A stretch of 44,600 bases of DNA, taken from assembly GCA_015680685.1 (NCBI GenBank), contig MNCI01014752.1, forward strand, positions 510,872 through 555,471. The letters run 5' to 3'. The stretch is from Gnetum montanum (taxonomy: Eukaryota > Streptophyta > Gnetopsida > Gnetales > Gnetaceae). Below the pieces are notes generated by a model. That model saw nothing but the letters and a program-made list of their open reading frames with translations, was not told the origin of the DNA and searched no databases. This document shows positions 1-10,747 of the stretch, piece after piece; position 1 is the stretch's first letter, and each line of letters begins with the position of its first letter. Both the position numbers and the translations under genes were made by a program.

Positions 1-1852
1 TGTCTTTGCATGGTGTGATTTCCATTTCAAAAAAACTCAAGGGAATTGAAAGCACACCCCTTAGACCAAATAAATAGGCTATAAGCACTGGTTATGGGAC
101 TTGTCTTCTCTAACTAAGGCCCTTCCTCACTTCCTACTTCTTCTCTAATTTGGATTGGTGGTTGTTCTATGGGAGCACTCTTGTGTCTCAAAGGATGGAT
201 TAACATTAGAATGTCAATGGAAAGTCACTAAATGTTATTGGTTTTAGTCTGGACTAAGGATGGATTCTATCAAGTCATTTAACTATATAATCCATAAGGT
301 GCTTCATGTGACCATAATTAGGAACTCCATTCCAATCTCTTTCTCTTTCATCCATTTATTCTTTCCATGTCTCACCTCACTATCGATTTTATGTTTTGGT
401 TTGATGTCCTAGTTTGTTGTGTTAAAATTCTTAGTTAGTTACTTTCAAGGTTTTGTACTTAACTTCTATAATCATTAATCATCCATGGAGCCCATGGACT
501 CCTTGGTTTGAAGTTATGCAAGGGCATAAAAGGTTTGTGCTTACTTTGGGGAGCATCCACTTACATATCTTTTGGTTGGGTTAGTTAAGCTCCTTACCCT
601 TAGACACTCTTACAATAAAATTCTTCTTGTCCACCCCACCAATGACATCCAATTGTACACATCTTGATAATATTTTTTAGTGAATTTTTCTTTTTTTGTT
701 GTAAATTCTTATACCCTCTTCAATTATCTCCTTGTGATTGAACTTTTTTGGATTTTCTAGATTGCTTATCTATTTTCCCTATTTGTCACCCTTTCTACTA
801 ACACTATCAAAGAAACCAATCTACCACAATCACAACTTAGCCAAGTGTGAATACCAACGAGAGAAAGAATTTAACTATTATGTGTTACACATTGCATATT
901 AATTCATAATTTTCTTGTGATTGTAGTAAGAAGCATGGAGTAGATGTAGGACTATTAATGAAGTGTTCAATTGATACGTCGACTAGGCCATGTTAATGAA
1001 GCCTTGTTGATGTAGCCATGTTGACATGACCCCATCAACATATCCATCAATGCATTAATGCGATCTCATTAACATAGATTCTATCTCTCACTATAAATAT
1101 GCATGCACCCATAGCATTTATGACATCTTTTTGGTAGTTGTATCGAAGCTCTTGTAGTTTTTTTTCATGTAAGTTAGAATATTTCCCAAGTGCTAGTAGC
1201 AGGTGTGAGAAAGGTGTACAACTCTTTATTCGAGCGCTAATGTACCTAAGCCCATTGGCGTGAGTGACAATAAAGACAAGCTTTTTGAACATTCCTTGTA
1301 GTAGTACGATTTAATTACTTAAGCATTAAAACACTTTAATATTTTGACATTTTAAGCATTCCAAAGTTCTTTATTATTATCGCTTTATGGTTACAACCCT
1401 TTTCTTAGTTTATAAGAACCATAGGCATGACCATCTTGAACAAATACTGTATACTTGGTAACCCAGTGACACTTAATGTCTGGTAACCCAGCAACGGTTA
1501 GGATATGCTTAGGATGTGCATGGAATATGGGATTGATCACTTATGCTAGGGAGAGTTAAACGATAGAGTAGAACAATTACAAATTACACAACTTTTCATT
1601 TCCAATATTAAAATAATTAGATCTTTAAAGATAAAAAATGAAAACTGATAAAAATAATTTGCCTCAATCTCACTCAACCATCACTTTAGAATATCATAGA
1701 TGAGAATAGGAAGAAAACGACCATTCTAACTAAGGTTTCTCTGGCTAGAGTTCGGTGTATGTAAGTGCTTGTAGTTTGCGGAATTCGACCAAGTCACGCT
1801 TGAATGCCCATGATTTGTATGGTTGGGCATAGGGGTACCTTACCACTCATCA
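1..1852 (+). repeat. 5' LTR of element A (left end outside window)
   Basis: The stretch ends in ...actcatCA one base before a primer-binding site and contains a TATA box, as an LTR should. Bases 1-640 match 7582-8210 by eye with many substitutions and indels. The polypurine tract of A lies about 700 bases before the matching part of the 3' copy, so the true LTR start is probably several hundred bases left of the window. Bases 959-1075 hold short imperfect repeats of a catgttgatgtagc-like unit just upstream of the TATA box. Bases 1453-1492 contain two copies of tggtaacccag, a feature shared with the LTR of element D. No gene is seen here. Confidence 0.75.
1092..1099 (+). promoter_or_regulatory. 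TATA box of element A LTR
   Basis: The sequence ctataaatatgcatg sits about 760 bases before the LTR end, in the same relative place as the TATA box of the related LTR at 43551. It would place the start of the R region near 1125. Confidence 0.55.
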
Positions 1853-1853
1853 T

Positions 1854-1871
1854 TAGCACCGTTGTTAGGGA
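1854..1871 (+). promoter_or_regulatory. Primer-binding site of element A
   Basis: tagcaccgttgttaggga begins one base after the LTR end. It is a decayed form of the tRNA-Asp-type site tggcgccgttgccgggga used by Athila elements. The same site, better preserved, follows the LTR at 44340. Confidence 0.7.
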
Positions 1872-2948
1872 TTTTTAGTCTTACATGCACTATCTAGTCT
1901 TAGCAAGATCATCATTTACTTCGTTGGAACAGACCCAGGATAGTGAAATCTATGCATGCTAGGTGGCTTAAGTAAAAGAATAAGGCACACCAGTTTAGTT
2001 TTTATCTAACATCAAGAATGTATTCTTCTCATAGGTGAGATGGATCCAACCCACCAGTGCTACAGGAATGTTAGGTGGTATATGCACATCTAGATGAGTA
2101 TATCCCCAACTTCACCTAGGTGGTATCTTACATCAGGATGAGCATCTATAATGGCGGTACATGGAGGGTAACATCATATTACCTACTGATCGATCAGTTC
2201 CTGGAATGCTACTTGAAGCTCTTACCAGACTGGGCATTCAAGACCATGGTGTGGAATACATAATGGAGGATCATGAATATTGAGACTATCATCCAAATGA
2301 GGCACAATGTGCACAGGACTAGCAGCAGGTGGAACACCATGAACACATAAAGGAAAAATAATTTAGTAACCCTTTATTCTTGCAAGACCCGCATGATGAT
2401 CAGGAATCTATTTTTCATGATTCCCATTCAACCGAACCTTCTCCAATTCATTAGATCATTTAGTCCATCATTCAAAGTAAACAATCAAGCAACCAGGAGT
2501 CCCAGGATGATGGGGGATCTGCAAGAAAGATCATGGCAAAGGGAAATATGGATGTGAAGATAGGGATCATTATTAGAGTAGAGGAGGAGATCAACACTAG
2601 GGTAATGGTAGTTATCCTCCCTCTTCTTTGTCTTCTTGTTCCACCTTGTCTTCACTAGGTTCTGACTCTAATCGAAACTGTAGTAGGAAGGATCGGGATG
2701 ATGGTGATTGAAAAGACTGACAGGATCGCAAGGACTAATAGGGACGATGTGAGGAAAAGCATGATCAATCATGTGAGTCTCACCATCAAGAAAGAAGAGG
2801 TAGTCAAAATCATCATAGACATTGTGGTCATCAACAAGACCATGATTCGAATGAACCACTACCGGCTACTCAAAGCATGCTTAACATAGCCAAGGTGGTG
2901 CAAATACCTAGTAGGCACTTGAAAGATAGTTAGATCAAGTGCCTTGAC
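1872..2948 (+). other. Leader and gag N-terminal remnant of element A
   Basis: No frame stays open for long. From about 2640 to 2880 one frame reads as a very basic, His/Arg/Asp-rich stretch with several stops, of the kind found at the start of some plant gag proteins. Open frames on either strand at 2668-2889 overlap this low-complexity stretch and are not separate genes. Bases 1872-2640 show no recognisable domain. Confidence 0.35.
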
Positions 2949-4110
2949 ATGAACAACATTCCCAAATTTGAAGGGGAAGATAATTGTGATCCACAAACTT
3001 ACTTGCAAGAATTTCATGATGCTTGCACCCTACAGAATATAGACAATGATTAGTAGAAACCCAAGCTATTCCCTCAAACACTCATCAAGGAACTGAAAAT
3101 ATGGTACCAATATTTGGAACCAGAATCCATTAGATGATGGAGTACGATGCTAGAAATTTTCAATGATAAATATCAAATCTACTCCAGAGTGGCTAATCTG
3201 AGATGATAGATTCAAGGGTGGAAACAAGGTGGTCATGAAACCTTGGATGCAGCCATGGGCAGATATTACTCATTGTTACACTAATTCCCTAATCATGGCT
3301 ACTCTCAGCGGGAACAACTCCACCATATCATAGATGGGCTCTACTTTGAAACAAGAAAGACCCTTGGCATTTATGCTTAGGGATGACTATATGAGTTAAG
3401 GGCTCATCAACTGTAGCACCTCATTGAGCAGGTGGGCAAAGAGGAAGGGGAACTAAGGAAAAAGAAAAGCGTAGAAGAATATAATTGAGACCCTTCAATC
3501 TAAAAGAAGGAGGTTCGATTTTGTGAAGAGGAGGAAGAATCACCACTGGATGCAGCGGTGAATCAAAAAACCTTACATACACAAAAATTTTCCTTTGAAA
3601 TTTTGGCCAAGGTTGATAAGATGTGGGATTATTTGGATGAAATATTTCAAAGTGTCATGAAAATCATGGAGGAATCAAAAGAGCAAAGTAATGATCGAGA
3701 TTGGCAAAGGAGAACAGAAGTTGAACATGCCTACCATTAAGGTAAGGGAAAAGTTACTACAGTAGAATGGGTTGCAAACTCTAACACAGAGGAGGAAGAT
3801 GGATGTGACATATGCCAGTACGAACATCCTAAGGGGTGTTTCCTGGTGGTGTCACATTTACAAGAGTCTAGGATGTATGTGTTGAATCTCATTTGGCAAA
3901 AAGGCAAACACCTCAAAGATTACCTTATCCACAAGGCAATCCCAAATAGTTCCACTATAAATAAGAATATTATCCAAGTGGAGCACCACCACAACCTTAC
4001 GAGTATTACCAGCAATGGAAACATCCACAATTTTGGGGGATGCCACCTCCAAGGTAGAATTACCCTTACCGGCAACCAGATCCTTATGGGTACTATGTTC
4101 AGCAGCTAAT
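2949..4110 (+). pseudogene. Element A gag (decayed)
   Basis: From 2949 the frame reads MNNIPKFEGEDNCDPQTYLQ, the start of the plant retrotransposon gag (capsid) domain, followed by the expected spaced Trp and Leu residues to about 3430. More than ten in-frame stops are present. Residues encoded at 3558-3737 form an acidic/basic helical segment. Near 3805 the frame gives CDICQYEHPKGC, a possible remnant of a Cys/His zinc motif. A frameshift near 3900 is needed to follow the next part, a Pro/Gln/Tyr-rich linker to about 4100 that is typical of gag C-termini. The protein would form the virus-like particle of the element. It cannot be made from this copy. Confidence 0.65.
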
Positions 4111-4585
4111 CTCCCTATGAGACTCTTCTAGTCACACACTATTTCAAAATCATTATCACCTCCCAGAATACTTCCAAACATAGTCTCCATCGCCAATGGG
4201 GAAGAACCCACATCTATACTATCCTTCATCAGCTTTTCCTGCCATACCTACTCATCAGAAACCCCCACTTAGCTACCTCTTGCTCCACCTATGTAGGAAG
4301 AAATACCATCACAACCATAGCAATGTAATGCCACAAGGGATGTAAACTTACAACTAGCTTCTCAACTGAGTAGATCGGAATCAAAACCACAAAACACCCT
4401 TTTTTCAGCCCAATATCCCAAACATACCTTCACATTCACCTGTGGCTAGTGCCTCTGAACCTTTAATTGCCTCCACCATTCAACCCTTCGAGCAACCTTT
4501 AAGCCAAACACCACCAAAGGTATAAACTCTCATGCTAATGCATGCTATGACATACTAGATAAATGTAGGTCATCTTCCTTAGAAA
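4111..4585 (+). other. Gag-protease linker of element A
   Basis: This is a Pro/His/Gln-rich low-complexity stretch in the gag frame, broken by stops. It joins gag to the protease and has no recognisable domain. Confidence 0.4.
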
Positions 4586-4891
4586 TTGACTAATTTGGGG
4601 AGTCCCCTCATATATCTTCAAGTGGAAGGAAACGAGCCATGCAAAGCTCTCTTGGATTTGGGGTCAGGTGTTAATTTGATTTCACACAATATGTACAAGA
4701 CTAGGAACCTACCCTCAATGAAGAAAAGAAACATTTACCTCAAGTTGATAGACCAATCCATAATTGTTCCCTTAGGATTGGTAGAAGATATCATGACCAT
4801 CATTTTTAGGTGGTCCTATCTTGTGGACTTCTTGGTTATCTGGGTTGATAATTGTAAGGGGATTTTTTCGATCATAATGAGAAGAGCCTAG
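4586..4891 (+). pseudogene. Element A aspartic protease (retropepsin-like)
   Basis: A 101-codon open stretch contains the catalytic loop LLDLGSGVNLISHNMY. The usual DTG/DLGAS loop is present as D-L-G-S-G. It is followed by a segment with ...IDQSIIVPLGLVEDI, matching the 'ADRSV..P.GIVEDV' strand of Athila-type proteases, and VDFLVI near the C-terminus. The domain cuts the Gag-Pol polyprotein inside the particle. The frame is closed by a stop at 4889 and upstream gag is in other frames, so it is a fragment, although the catalytic Asp is kept. Confidence 0.7.
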
Positions 4892-5150
4892 CTCAGCATG
4901 GTGGATGCATAATTGAAACTTCAAGATCTTTCCCTTAAAATTTCAAAAGAAAATCGTTTTGGAAAGATTTAGAAGAAGTGCATTCCATGCATCACATAGA
5001 GTGACTCTAGGTGCAACTGTGTGTAGCAACTTTGGTCTACTAAGTGGACATCTATTCAAGCATGAAATCAGTGTGTTAAAGAATCATAGATTCAACAATG
5101 TCTATACACAGCAGCCACAAATCAAGAAGGCACCCAGTGGCTGACCACTG
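4892..5150 (+). other. Protease-RT linker of element A
   Basis: No domain is recognised. Short open stretches on both strands here are not similar to anything I know. Confidence 0.3.
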
Positions 5151-5470
5151 ACTCTTATAGTAGCACTCTATTCATGGAACCATTTGAGGGCCTTGTATGT
5201 GCCTATATGGGAAGCATGGACAAATTGGAAAAGGTCCATCAATAAGTCTCCACTGTTAATGACAATGATGACTGGGGAAAGATACAGATCCCTAAAATAT
5301 TTAGACAAGAACCCTTGAAACTGAAAACCTTACCGGCCAATTTGGAATATGCATTCTTGCAGAATGGCAAGCCGGTAATCATCAATGCCACTCTTGCTCC
5401 AGAACAAAAGAAGAAATTGCTAAAGATGGTGAACAAATGGGTGGCTACTTATCTTGTTATGATGGGATAG
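5151..5470 (+). pseudogene. Element A RT N-terminal linker, RT core deleted
   Basis: The frame reads through LKLKTLPANLEYAFL and ATLAPEQKKKLLKMVNKW, the conserved segment that precedes reverse transcriptase in Athila-type polyproteins. It stops at about 5468. None of the RT core follows: no catalytic YxDD box and no RNase H1 core is found before the next conserved block, which is the RNase H/integrase junction at about 5475. The deletion must have removed well over 1 kb. Confidence 0.65.
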
Positions 5471-5930
5471 CATAGAGGAGGAGGAGCCACTCTCCAACCA
5501 ATTTCCAGATGAACTCCTCTTCGCTAGAGCAATCACCAAGGAAATGCCCATAGAATAAACTTGGTTTAGCAACATCCTTACTTATCTCTTAACACAAGAA
5601 TTTCCAAAGGAGTGGGATCATCAGAAGAAGCAACATTTTTTTATAAGGCCAAGAACTTCATGGAAATCAATAAACACCTTTACAAGGTGTGTGCAAATGG
5701 CTTGGTTCAATGGTGCATCCCTAATGATGTTAAACTACACATCCTTCAAAATGCTCATGAGGGTCCTTGTGGGGGCCACTATGTTGAATGATGCATGGCC
5801 ATTAAAATCTTGCTTGCAAGATATTGCAAGCCTACACTCTTTAGAGATGCTCAATGGTTTGTCTGCTCCTATGAATGATGTTAGAGAGATGGTGGGATGA
5901 CAACACAAATGGAGGGACCTCAACAGTGGA
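5471..5930 (+). pseudogene. Element A RNase H C-terminus and integrase zinc-binding domain
   Basis: Bases 5473-5600 encode a FPDELLFARA-type segment plus a Trp/Tyr-rich stretch, which lies between RNase H and integrase in plant gypsy elements. Bases 5690-5860 encode an integrase H2C2 zinc-binding region: an HEGPCGGH-like pair of histidines is visible, then ...KPTLFRDAQWFV. The second Cys pair has decayed. At least three frame changes and several stops occur. It directly abuts the RT-linker remnant, fixing the position of the internal deletion at about 5470. Confidence 0.6.
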
Positions 5931-6790
5931 TCTAGTGACTAGAACCTTTGATATTTGGGGCATCAACTTCATGGGTCCCATCACACCCATGTCCAATGAA
6001 AAGGTGTATATCATCATCGTAGTAGACTACTGCACCAAGTGGGCAGAGGTGGTAGCCATCATCGACTATTCCTCAACCACAACCGCACAGTTTGTCCAAT
6101 AGCAAATCATGAATAGGTTTGGGGTGCCACACATGCACTCATTTCAGATAATGGAACTTACTTTATGGGAAATACTTTTCGTAAACTCATGCAACACTTC
6201 TGGGTCAAACATAAATTTACAACACCCTATCACTAGGACCATTACAAATAGGGAGATTACAAAGATCCTAACTAGGACCATTAGCAAATATAGGAGGGAT
6301 GGGAGCATGAAACTTAGGGATGCCCTCTAGGCCTATCACTCAATGTGGAAACTTCCTATAGGCTACTCTCCTTATGAGTTAGTGTACAGGAATCTACCAA
6401 AACTTCCAATTTAGGCAGAACTCCAAACATTATCTACCGCCAGTGACTTGGATCTTGACTTATCACTAGCACAACGAGAACGACTCATCAACCTGAATGT
6501 GCTAGATGAGAATTGACTAGTAGCCCTATCATCAAATAGAATCCACAAGGCCTATAATAAAAAATGTCATGATCTTGGGATTCAAAAGTTAACATTTCAA
6601 CGTGGAAATAAGGTACTCTACTAGAACCCCACACTTTTACTACAACGTACTAAGTTTCAAACACTATGGGAGGGACCTTATATCATTTCTGAAACCTTTT
6701 CATTCAGTGTCCTACTTATACACAAACCTAAGGATCCCATGAAAACACAGTTAGTCAATATGCAATAATTAAAATCCTTCCATAAACTTC
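5931..6790 (+). pseudogene. Element A integrase core and C-terminal domain
   Basis: The core begins FDIWGINFMGPI. The first catalytic Asp of the D,D-35-E triad (normally WGIDFMGP) is Asn here. Then comes VVDYCTKWAEVVAI. After a frameshift near 6130 the second catalytic Asp is visible in LISDNGTYFMGNTF, and NREI at about 6255 keeps the region of the catalytic Glu. The C-terminal part reads ...YSPYELVY, then LWEGPYIISE at about 6665-6700, the usual strand of the C-terminal domain. Integrase would join element cDNA to the chromosome. Stops, at least two frameshifts and the D-to-N change make it inactive. Confidence 0.75.
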
Positions 6791-6865
6791 ACGAAACTAG
6801 TGTCACTACCCTCTCATCACGAAGTCAACCCCATTCCATTTTCTAGGTCTCCTCCTCCCAGCTTA

Positions 6866-6880
6866 GTTGTGGGGGAGATC
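6866..6880 (+). promoter_or_regulatory. Candidate polypurine tract of element A
   Basis: gttgtgggggagat follows the integrase coding remnant by about 80 bases. G-rich tracts of this kind prime plus-strand synthesis immediately before the 3' LTR in plant gypsy elements. If correct, the 3' LTR starts near 6880 rather than at 7485. Confidence 0.5.
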
Positions 6881-7484
6881 TTCATCCATGCTAACAACCT
6901 CTACTAGCTCCTCAGTTGTTTTTGGAAGTTTTTGTTTTACGCCTTTTTATTTTACAACATCATTTGTGCATTTGAACATTCTTACTTTTTCTTTATTTAT
7001 TTATTTACTTATTTATTTATTTCTATATGTATATATGTACTTATCTTTCAGTTTTTTTCTACTTCTCATTAATAAGTTGTCTTATTGTCATAGGATGTAC
7101 TAGTGTGGTTGTTCCTCTTTATGATGGTGCATATTATGGTCCGCCTATTATATCTAGTTCTTGCCTTACAATTTCTGTTCTAGGAAGTCACGTTATACTT
7201 TCATTTCATTTAATAGGCAGTGCATCCACAACATCCACCCATCCACCCACTCCATGGTTTTCCTTATTTTGGAAACATGCAATCCCTTTTCCATTAAAAA
7301 AACTTTGATTAATTTGTGACTTGTGTAGTTTGCAGACTTGAGGAGGACCCAACAATTTGAACAAGCTGTGACTTCAAGGGGAATGCAACATTCTTCGTAC
7401 TTTTCTATTCCCTTATCTATGAGATTGTCATCACAGACTTCTTACTACTCCAATATCCTCCCATGACAGGAAGTTCATTGGCAA

Positions 7485-7680
7485 TGTGTCCTTGCATGGT
7501 GTGGTCCTTATCATTCGAAAAAAAACAAACAAAAATGAAGATTCAAAGCACACCCCATGGACCAAATGCATGCGAAACCACATGGGTCTTTGCATGGTTT
7601 GGTTCCCATAGAAACAAATACATGGAAATTCAAAGCACACCCCTTTGACTACCTCTAACGTGCTACAAGAACTAGTTATG
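7485..7680 (+). repeat. Tandem duplication of about 97 bp inside A's 3' LTR
   Basis: tgtgtccttgcatggtgtgg... with attcaaagcacacccc (7485-7581) is followed at once by gggtctttgcatggtttgg... with attcaaagcacacccc (7582-7680). The 5' LTR has only one such unit, at 1-75, so the duplication is specific to the 3' copy. Confidence 0.6.
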
Positions 7681-8381
7681 GGACTTGTTTTGTCCCCTCT
7701 AAATCAGCCCCCATTTCACTTCCTATCTCTCACTCATGTTAGAGTGGTGTTTGTTGTGGGAGCATTCTTGTACCTCAAAGGAATGGATTAGTCTTCGAAT
7801 GTTGATGCGATGTCACTAAGCGTGGTTGGTTTTGGGTCTAAACTAAGGATGGTTCCTACCGAGTCACTTAATCACACACTTCACAAGGGATTTCATGTGA
7901 CAAACATTAGGAATTCCATTTCACACTCATTTCTCTTCATCAGTTACTTCCCATGACTCACCTCATTCCCAGTTTTATGTTTGATCGTCTATCATGCCTT
8001 TCTTAAACTCGTAAATTCTTCGGCTGGTTCTCATGATGTGAGTATTAACTTGTGGTAACCATTAGTTAGCTATGGGGCCCACAGACTTCTATGTTGACGA
8101 TGTGCAAGGGCAACTGAGGCTAATGCCTACTATGGGGAGGACCCACTTGCATATCCTTTGGTACCTATTGTTAATCTCCTTCCCCTTTGGTATAATTCGT
8201 TAATCATCTCCATTCTACCCATTGCATGGCTCTTCACCCACAAAGTTCCATCTTATGACATTCTCCTACCTTCGAGTTCTCTTTTGATGACAATCTTCTT
8301 TCCTCTTTTTATCAGATGGTTCTCTGGTCTCTAAGTTCTTAAATCAGCACAAATTTATGTTCCAATCCAAATATTTTGGCT

Positions 8382-8386
8382 CTTAA
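8382..8386. repeat. Target-site duplication of element B, left copy
   Basis: cttaa directly precedes the left LTR of B. cttac directly follows the right LTR at 40137-40141, a 4/5 match of the 5-bp length typical of Ty3/gypsy integration. Confidence 0.7.
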
Positions 8387-8660
8387 TAAAAACACCACAA
8401 AACTTTTAGCCTAGCACTTTCAGACAAGATTTAAGCTAAGTCATGCAGCCACCCAAGCATGAATACAGCATGACCAAACTTGGAGGTCTCTGAAACAGCC
8501 CCCGATGATCCACAATTCAATAGGAAAGGTCCCCTCGGGGCCCACAAGTGATTGCACCAACTTCCAACATCTAGAATCAGAAGTTTTGGGCTCAAAATGC
8601 CTGGTTTTGGCTAAGTAAACTTTGGTCATGTTGTAGCTTACGCTACCCAGCGTAAGGCTC

Positions 8661-9043
8661 AGCATGACCAACTTTCAGAGCACCGAAACTAAGTCAAAAC
8701 AGGCCAAAATCAAGCACAAGGACCCCCCATGACCTTCACCAAGGTCCCCAATAGCTCTCAGCCTCCAAAAAATTAAGATTTGGGCCTCAAATGTGCCACT
8801 TTGGCTTGGTGACGTTGGGGTTACTTTTCAGACGCTGCATATCATAAGGCTCAACGTCACCAACTTTTGGAGCCCCAAAACTAAGGTAAAATAGGCTGAA
8901 ATCAAGCACAAGGATCCTCTATGACCTTCACCAAGGTCCCTAGTAGCTCCTAGCCTCTAGAAAATCAAAATTTGGGCCTTAAATGTGCCATTTTGACTTG
9001 GTGACGCTGGAGTTACTTTTCAGATGCTGCACAGCGTAATGCC
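8661..9043 (+). repeat. Two tandem units of about 190 bp in B's 5' LTR
   Basis: Units start at agcatgaccaacttt (8661) and aacgtcaccaactttt (about 8853) and share accttcaccaaggtcc, gtgccacttt and ggtgacg blocks. The right LTR has three units, so the copy number changed in one LTR after insertion or during replication. Confidence 0.7.
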
Positions 9044-9620
9044 CAACGTCATCAGTCAAAACAGGGCCAAAACAACATCCAAATCAGTCCAAATCTGTCA
9101 CACAGAACCCTCATGACCCATGGCATGCAAATCCACTCTGAAAATAGGTCTCACAGGTCAAAAACAAGCTCAAAATGCACTATTTTTAGGTCATACGCTA
9201 TTAGTCAGCCTGACATGCTTCCAGTAGCATAAACCCAGCGTAAACACTTGCATATGCTAGACACTGGACGTTGGATGGCAGACACTAATGCCAAGACACA
9301 CTAAAGACATGCCAGAGCCAAATCCATATATGCTAGAGGCCTTGGTGGAGCAAAAATAGCATAGATCTATAGATCCAAGGCCAAACATCTAGATCCACTC
9401 TTGTACTTTAACATTCTTTGTACATTTTGCATTTTTCAGCGTATCAAGCTCTTACGCTGTGGATTACACATGTCAGCATAAGAATCTTGGTCATGATACA
9501 TGCTGTACATTGTAACATTTCATGCATCCAGTCAATGCATACACCTGTCACCCGATCCAAAGTTTGCTCACCCTGCAGCCACTGATCTTCTCCCAGATCT
9601 GAATATCATGCCTAAAACCC

Positions 9621-9628
9621 TATAAATC
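9621..9628 (+). promoter_or_regulatory. TATA box of element B 5' LTR
   Basis: accctataaatctcc is conserved in the right LTR at about 39626. It lies about 570 bases before the LTR end. Confidence 0.55.
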
Positions 9629-10198
9629 TCCTATTTTTCCACTAGATCACAGTTTTGAAAAATTGGAATCTGACACACTTAGGAGATATAGGCATCAATA
9701 TCATATGTTGGGCTTCATATAGACTTGGATGTTGTACACCTACAATCCAAAACCTGCATCTTCCCAGCACATGCTCTCATCCATTGGGGCTAAACATCTG
9801 CCTTGCGACCACTCCGCAACTATGTTATGACTGGTGCACATTCTAATTGTTTATCAATACAAATAGTTTGCATTATTGTCTAGATTCTTACAGTTTACAT
9901 TATTGTTCCTGTTCACATTTTTTTTTGTTTTCGTTATTTATCATTTAAATAATTTACATTCATTTTCATTTGTTTACGTTCAATTTTGCATTTCTTTACA
10001 TATAACCCAACTCATCACAATTGTGTATGTTTAGAGAAGTTCTTTTTTGATCCACGTGTGGACCATTCAAGGTACTCTCCCTTCATTGATTTCTAGCTTA
10101 CCCTCAAGTGAAGGTAGGGTCTTACTGTTTCATTTGTAGATCTCTCGATGTCCGTTCATTCCAGCCTCTCATCGACGATTTTGGACGGTACAGTAAAA

Positions 10199-10215
10199 TG
10201 GCATTAGGAGGGAAA
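10199..10215 (+). promoter_or_regulatory. Primer-binding site of element B
   Basis: tggcattaggagggaaa starts six bases after the LTR end. It is a decayed version of tggcgctagaaggagggc in element C, which has the same six-base spacing. I do not assign the tRNA. Confidence 0.55.
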
Positions 10216-10747
10216 TTTCTCTGTTAGATCCACCTCTTAGCATCCCAGATCCAGTGTTCACACATTGCTGTCACATTCCTTCTTGAATCACAGTGTCTTG
10301 CACCTCACCCTCTCAAATCCAAACACTACCCTCAGCGTCCTGCACTCTTTGCCAGTTTCAGACATTGTTTACGGCTTCCCTCATCCTTACCTTTCTTTTC
10401 TGATGCTATTCATAGTGTCCATATCTAAGTTTTTTTTTTCTCTTAGATGTTGTGGCCAACACTTAGTTTTCTCACCCAGCTGCCCCATCCATCATCCAAA
10501 CACTGTGCCTTAGCTTCAGACGCTGTAGTTTACTCACGCTGCATTTTACTCATGCTATAGTTGAAACGTTGTTGTATGTTGTTGAACACTTAGCCATATT
10601 TTTATCTCTTCAACACTTAGCCATATTTTTCTCTCTTCAACACTTAGCCATATTTTCTCTCTTCAACACTTAGCCATATTTTCTCTCTTCAACACTTAGC
10701 CATATTATTTTCTTCCTGTTACACTATTATATCTAGACACTTTGACA
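10216..10747 (+). other. Untranslated leader of element B with tandem repeat
   Basis: There is no gene. Bases 10581-10712 hold about five copies of a 26-31 bp unit, cttcaacacttagccatatt followed by ttctct. It is a simple tandem array, not a CRISPR: the 'spacers' are also near-identical. Confidence 0.7.

Larger units (their letters stand above)
1..8386 (+). mobile_element. Element A: Athila-like Ty3/gypsy retrotransposon, deleted and interrupted
   Basis: The order LTR, primer-binding site, gag, protease, (RT missing), integrase, polypurine tract, LTR can be read on the plus strand. The left edge of the window cuts the 5' LTR. Bases 1-640 recur, diverged, at 7582-8210, which marks the two LTRs. 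The protease sequence and a primer-binding site close to the tRNA-Asp type used by Athila elements suggest that lineage. RT and most of RNase H are gone, and every remaining gene carries stops and frameshifts, so the copy is dead. Element B interrupts its 3' LTR at 8386; a short stretch from 40137 looks like the continuation. The LTR pair is much more diverged than those of B and C, which fits A being the oldest layer. Confidence 0.8.
6881..8386 (+). repeat. 3' LTR of element A, first part, cut by element B
   Basis: The part from 7582 aligns with window bases 1-640 (shared stretches such as gttatgggacttgt, tgggagca.tcttgt.cctcaaaggat and cttgcatatcctttggt), with much divergence. Bases 6881-7484 are AT-rich (runs of tttatttattta near 6985-7020) and contain no recognisable gene. 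They lie left of any 5' counterpart inside the window. The sequence stops at 8386, where element B begins with a TG-type end and a target duplication. Confidence 0.6.
8387..10192 (+). repeat. 5' LTR of element B (1806 bp)
   Basis: The start taaaaacaccac corresponds to tgaaaacaccac in the right LTR. It ends ...gacggtaCA, six bases before the primer-binding site. It contains two units of a 190-bp internal repeat, several ttacgct...agcgtaa palindrome-like pairs, and a TATA box. An open frame at 8441-8671 (minus) exists in both LTR copies only because they are duplicates. No gene is supported. Confidence 0.85.

Noticed and set aside
3858-4052. Minus-strand frame opposite A's gag
   Set aside because: Shadow of the Gln/Pro/Tyr-rich gag linker.
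5900-6790. An envelope-like ORF after integrase, as in some Athila elements
   Set aside because: No such ORF is present in A between the integrase end and the polypurine tract; only about 80 bases separate them.
6867-7308. Two overlapping hydrophobic plus-strand frames
   Set aside because: T-rich low-complexity sequence translates as Phe/Leu/Ser; it lies after the polypurine tract in LTR sequence.
8441-8671. Minus-strand frame shared by 8441-8671 and 38301-38528
   Set aside because: It lies within B's duplicated LTR, has no domain and no promoter on that strand.
10581-10712. Regularly spaced repeats that look CRISPR-like
   Set aside because: The sequence between repeats is itself near-identical, there are no cas genes, and the setting is a plant retrotransposon leader.
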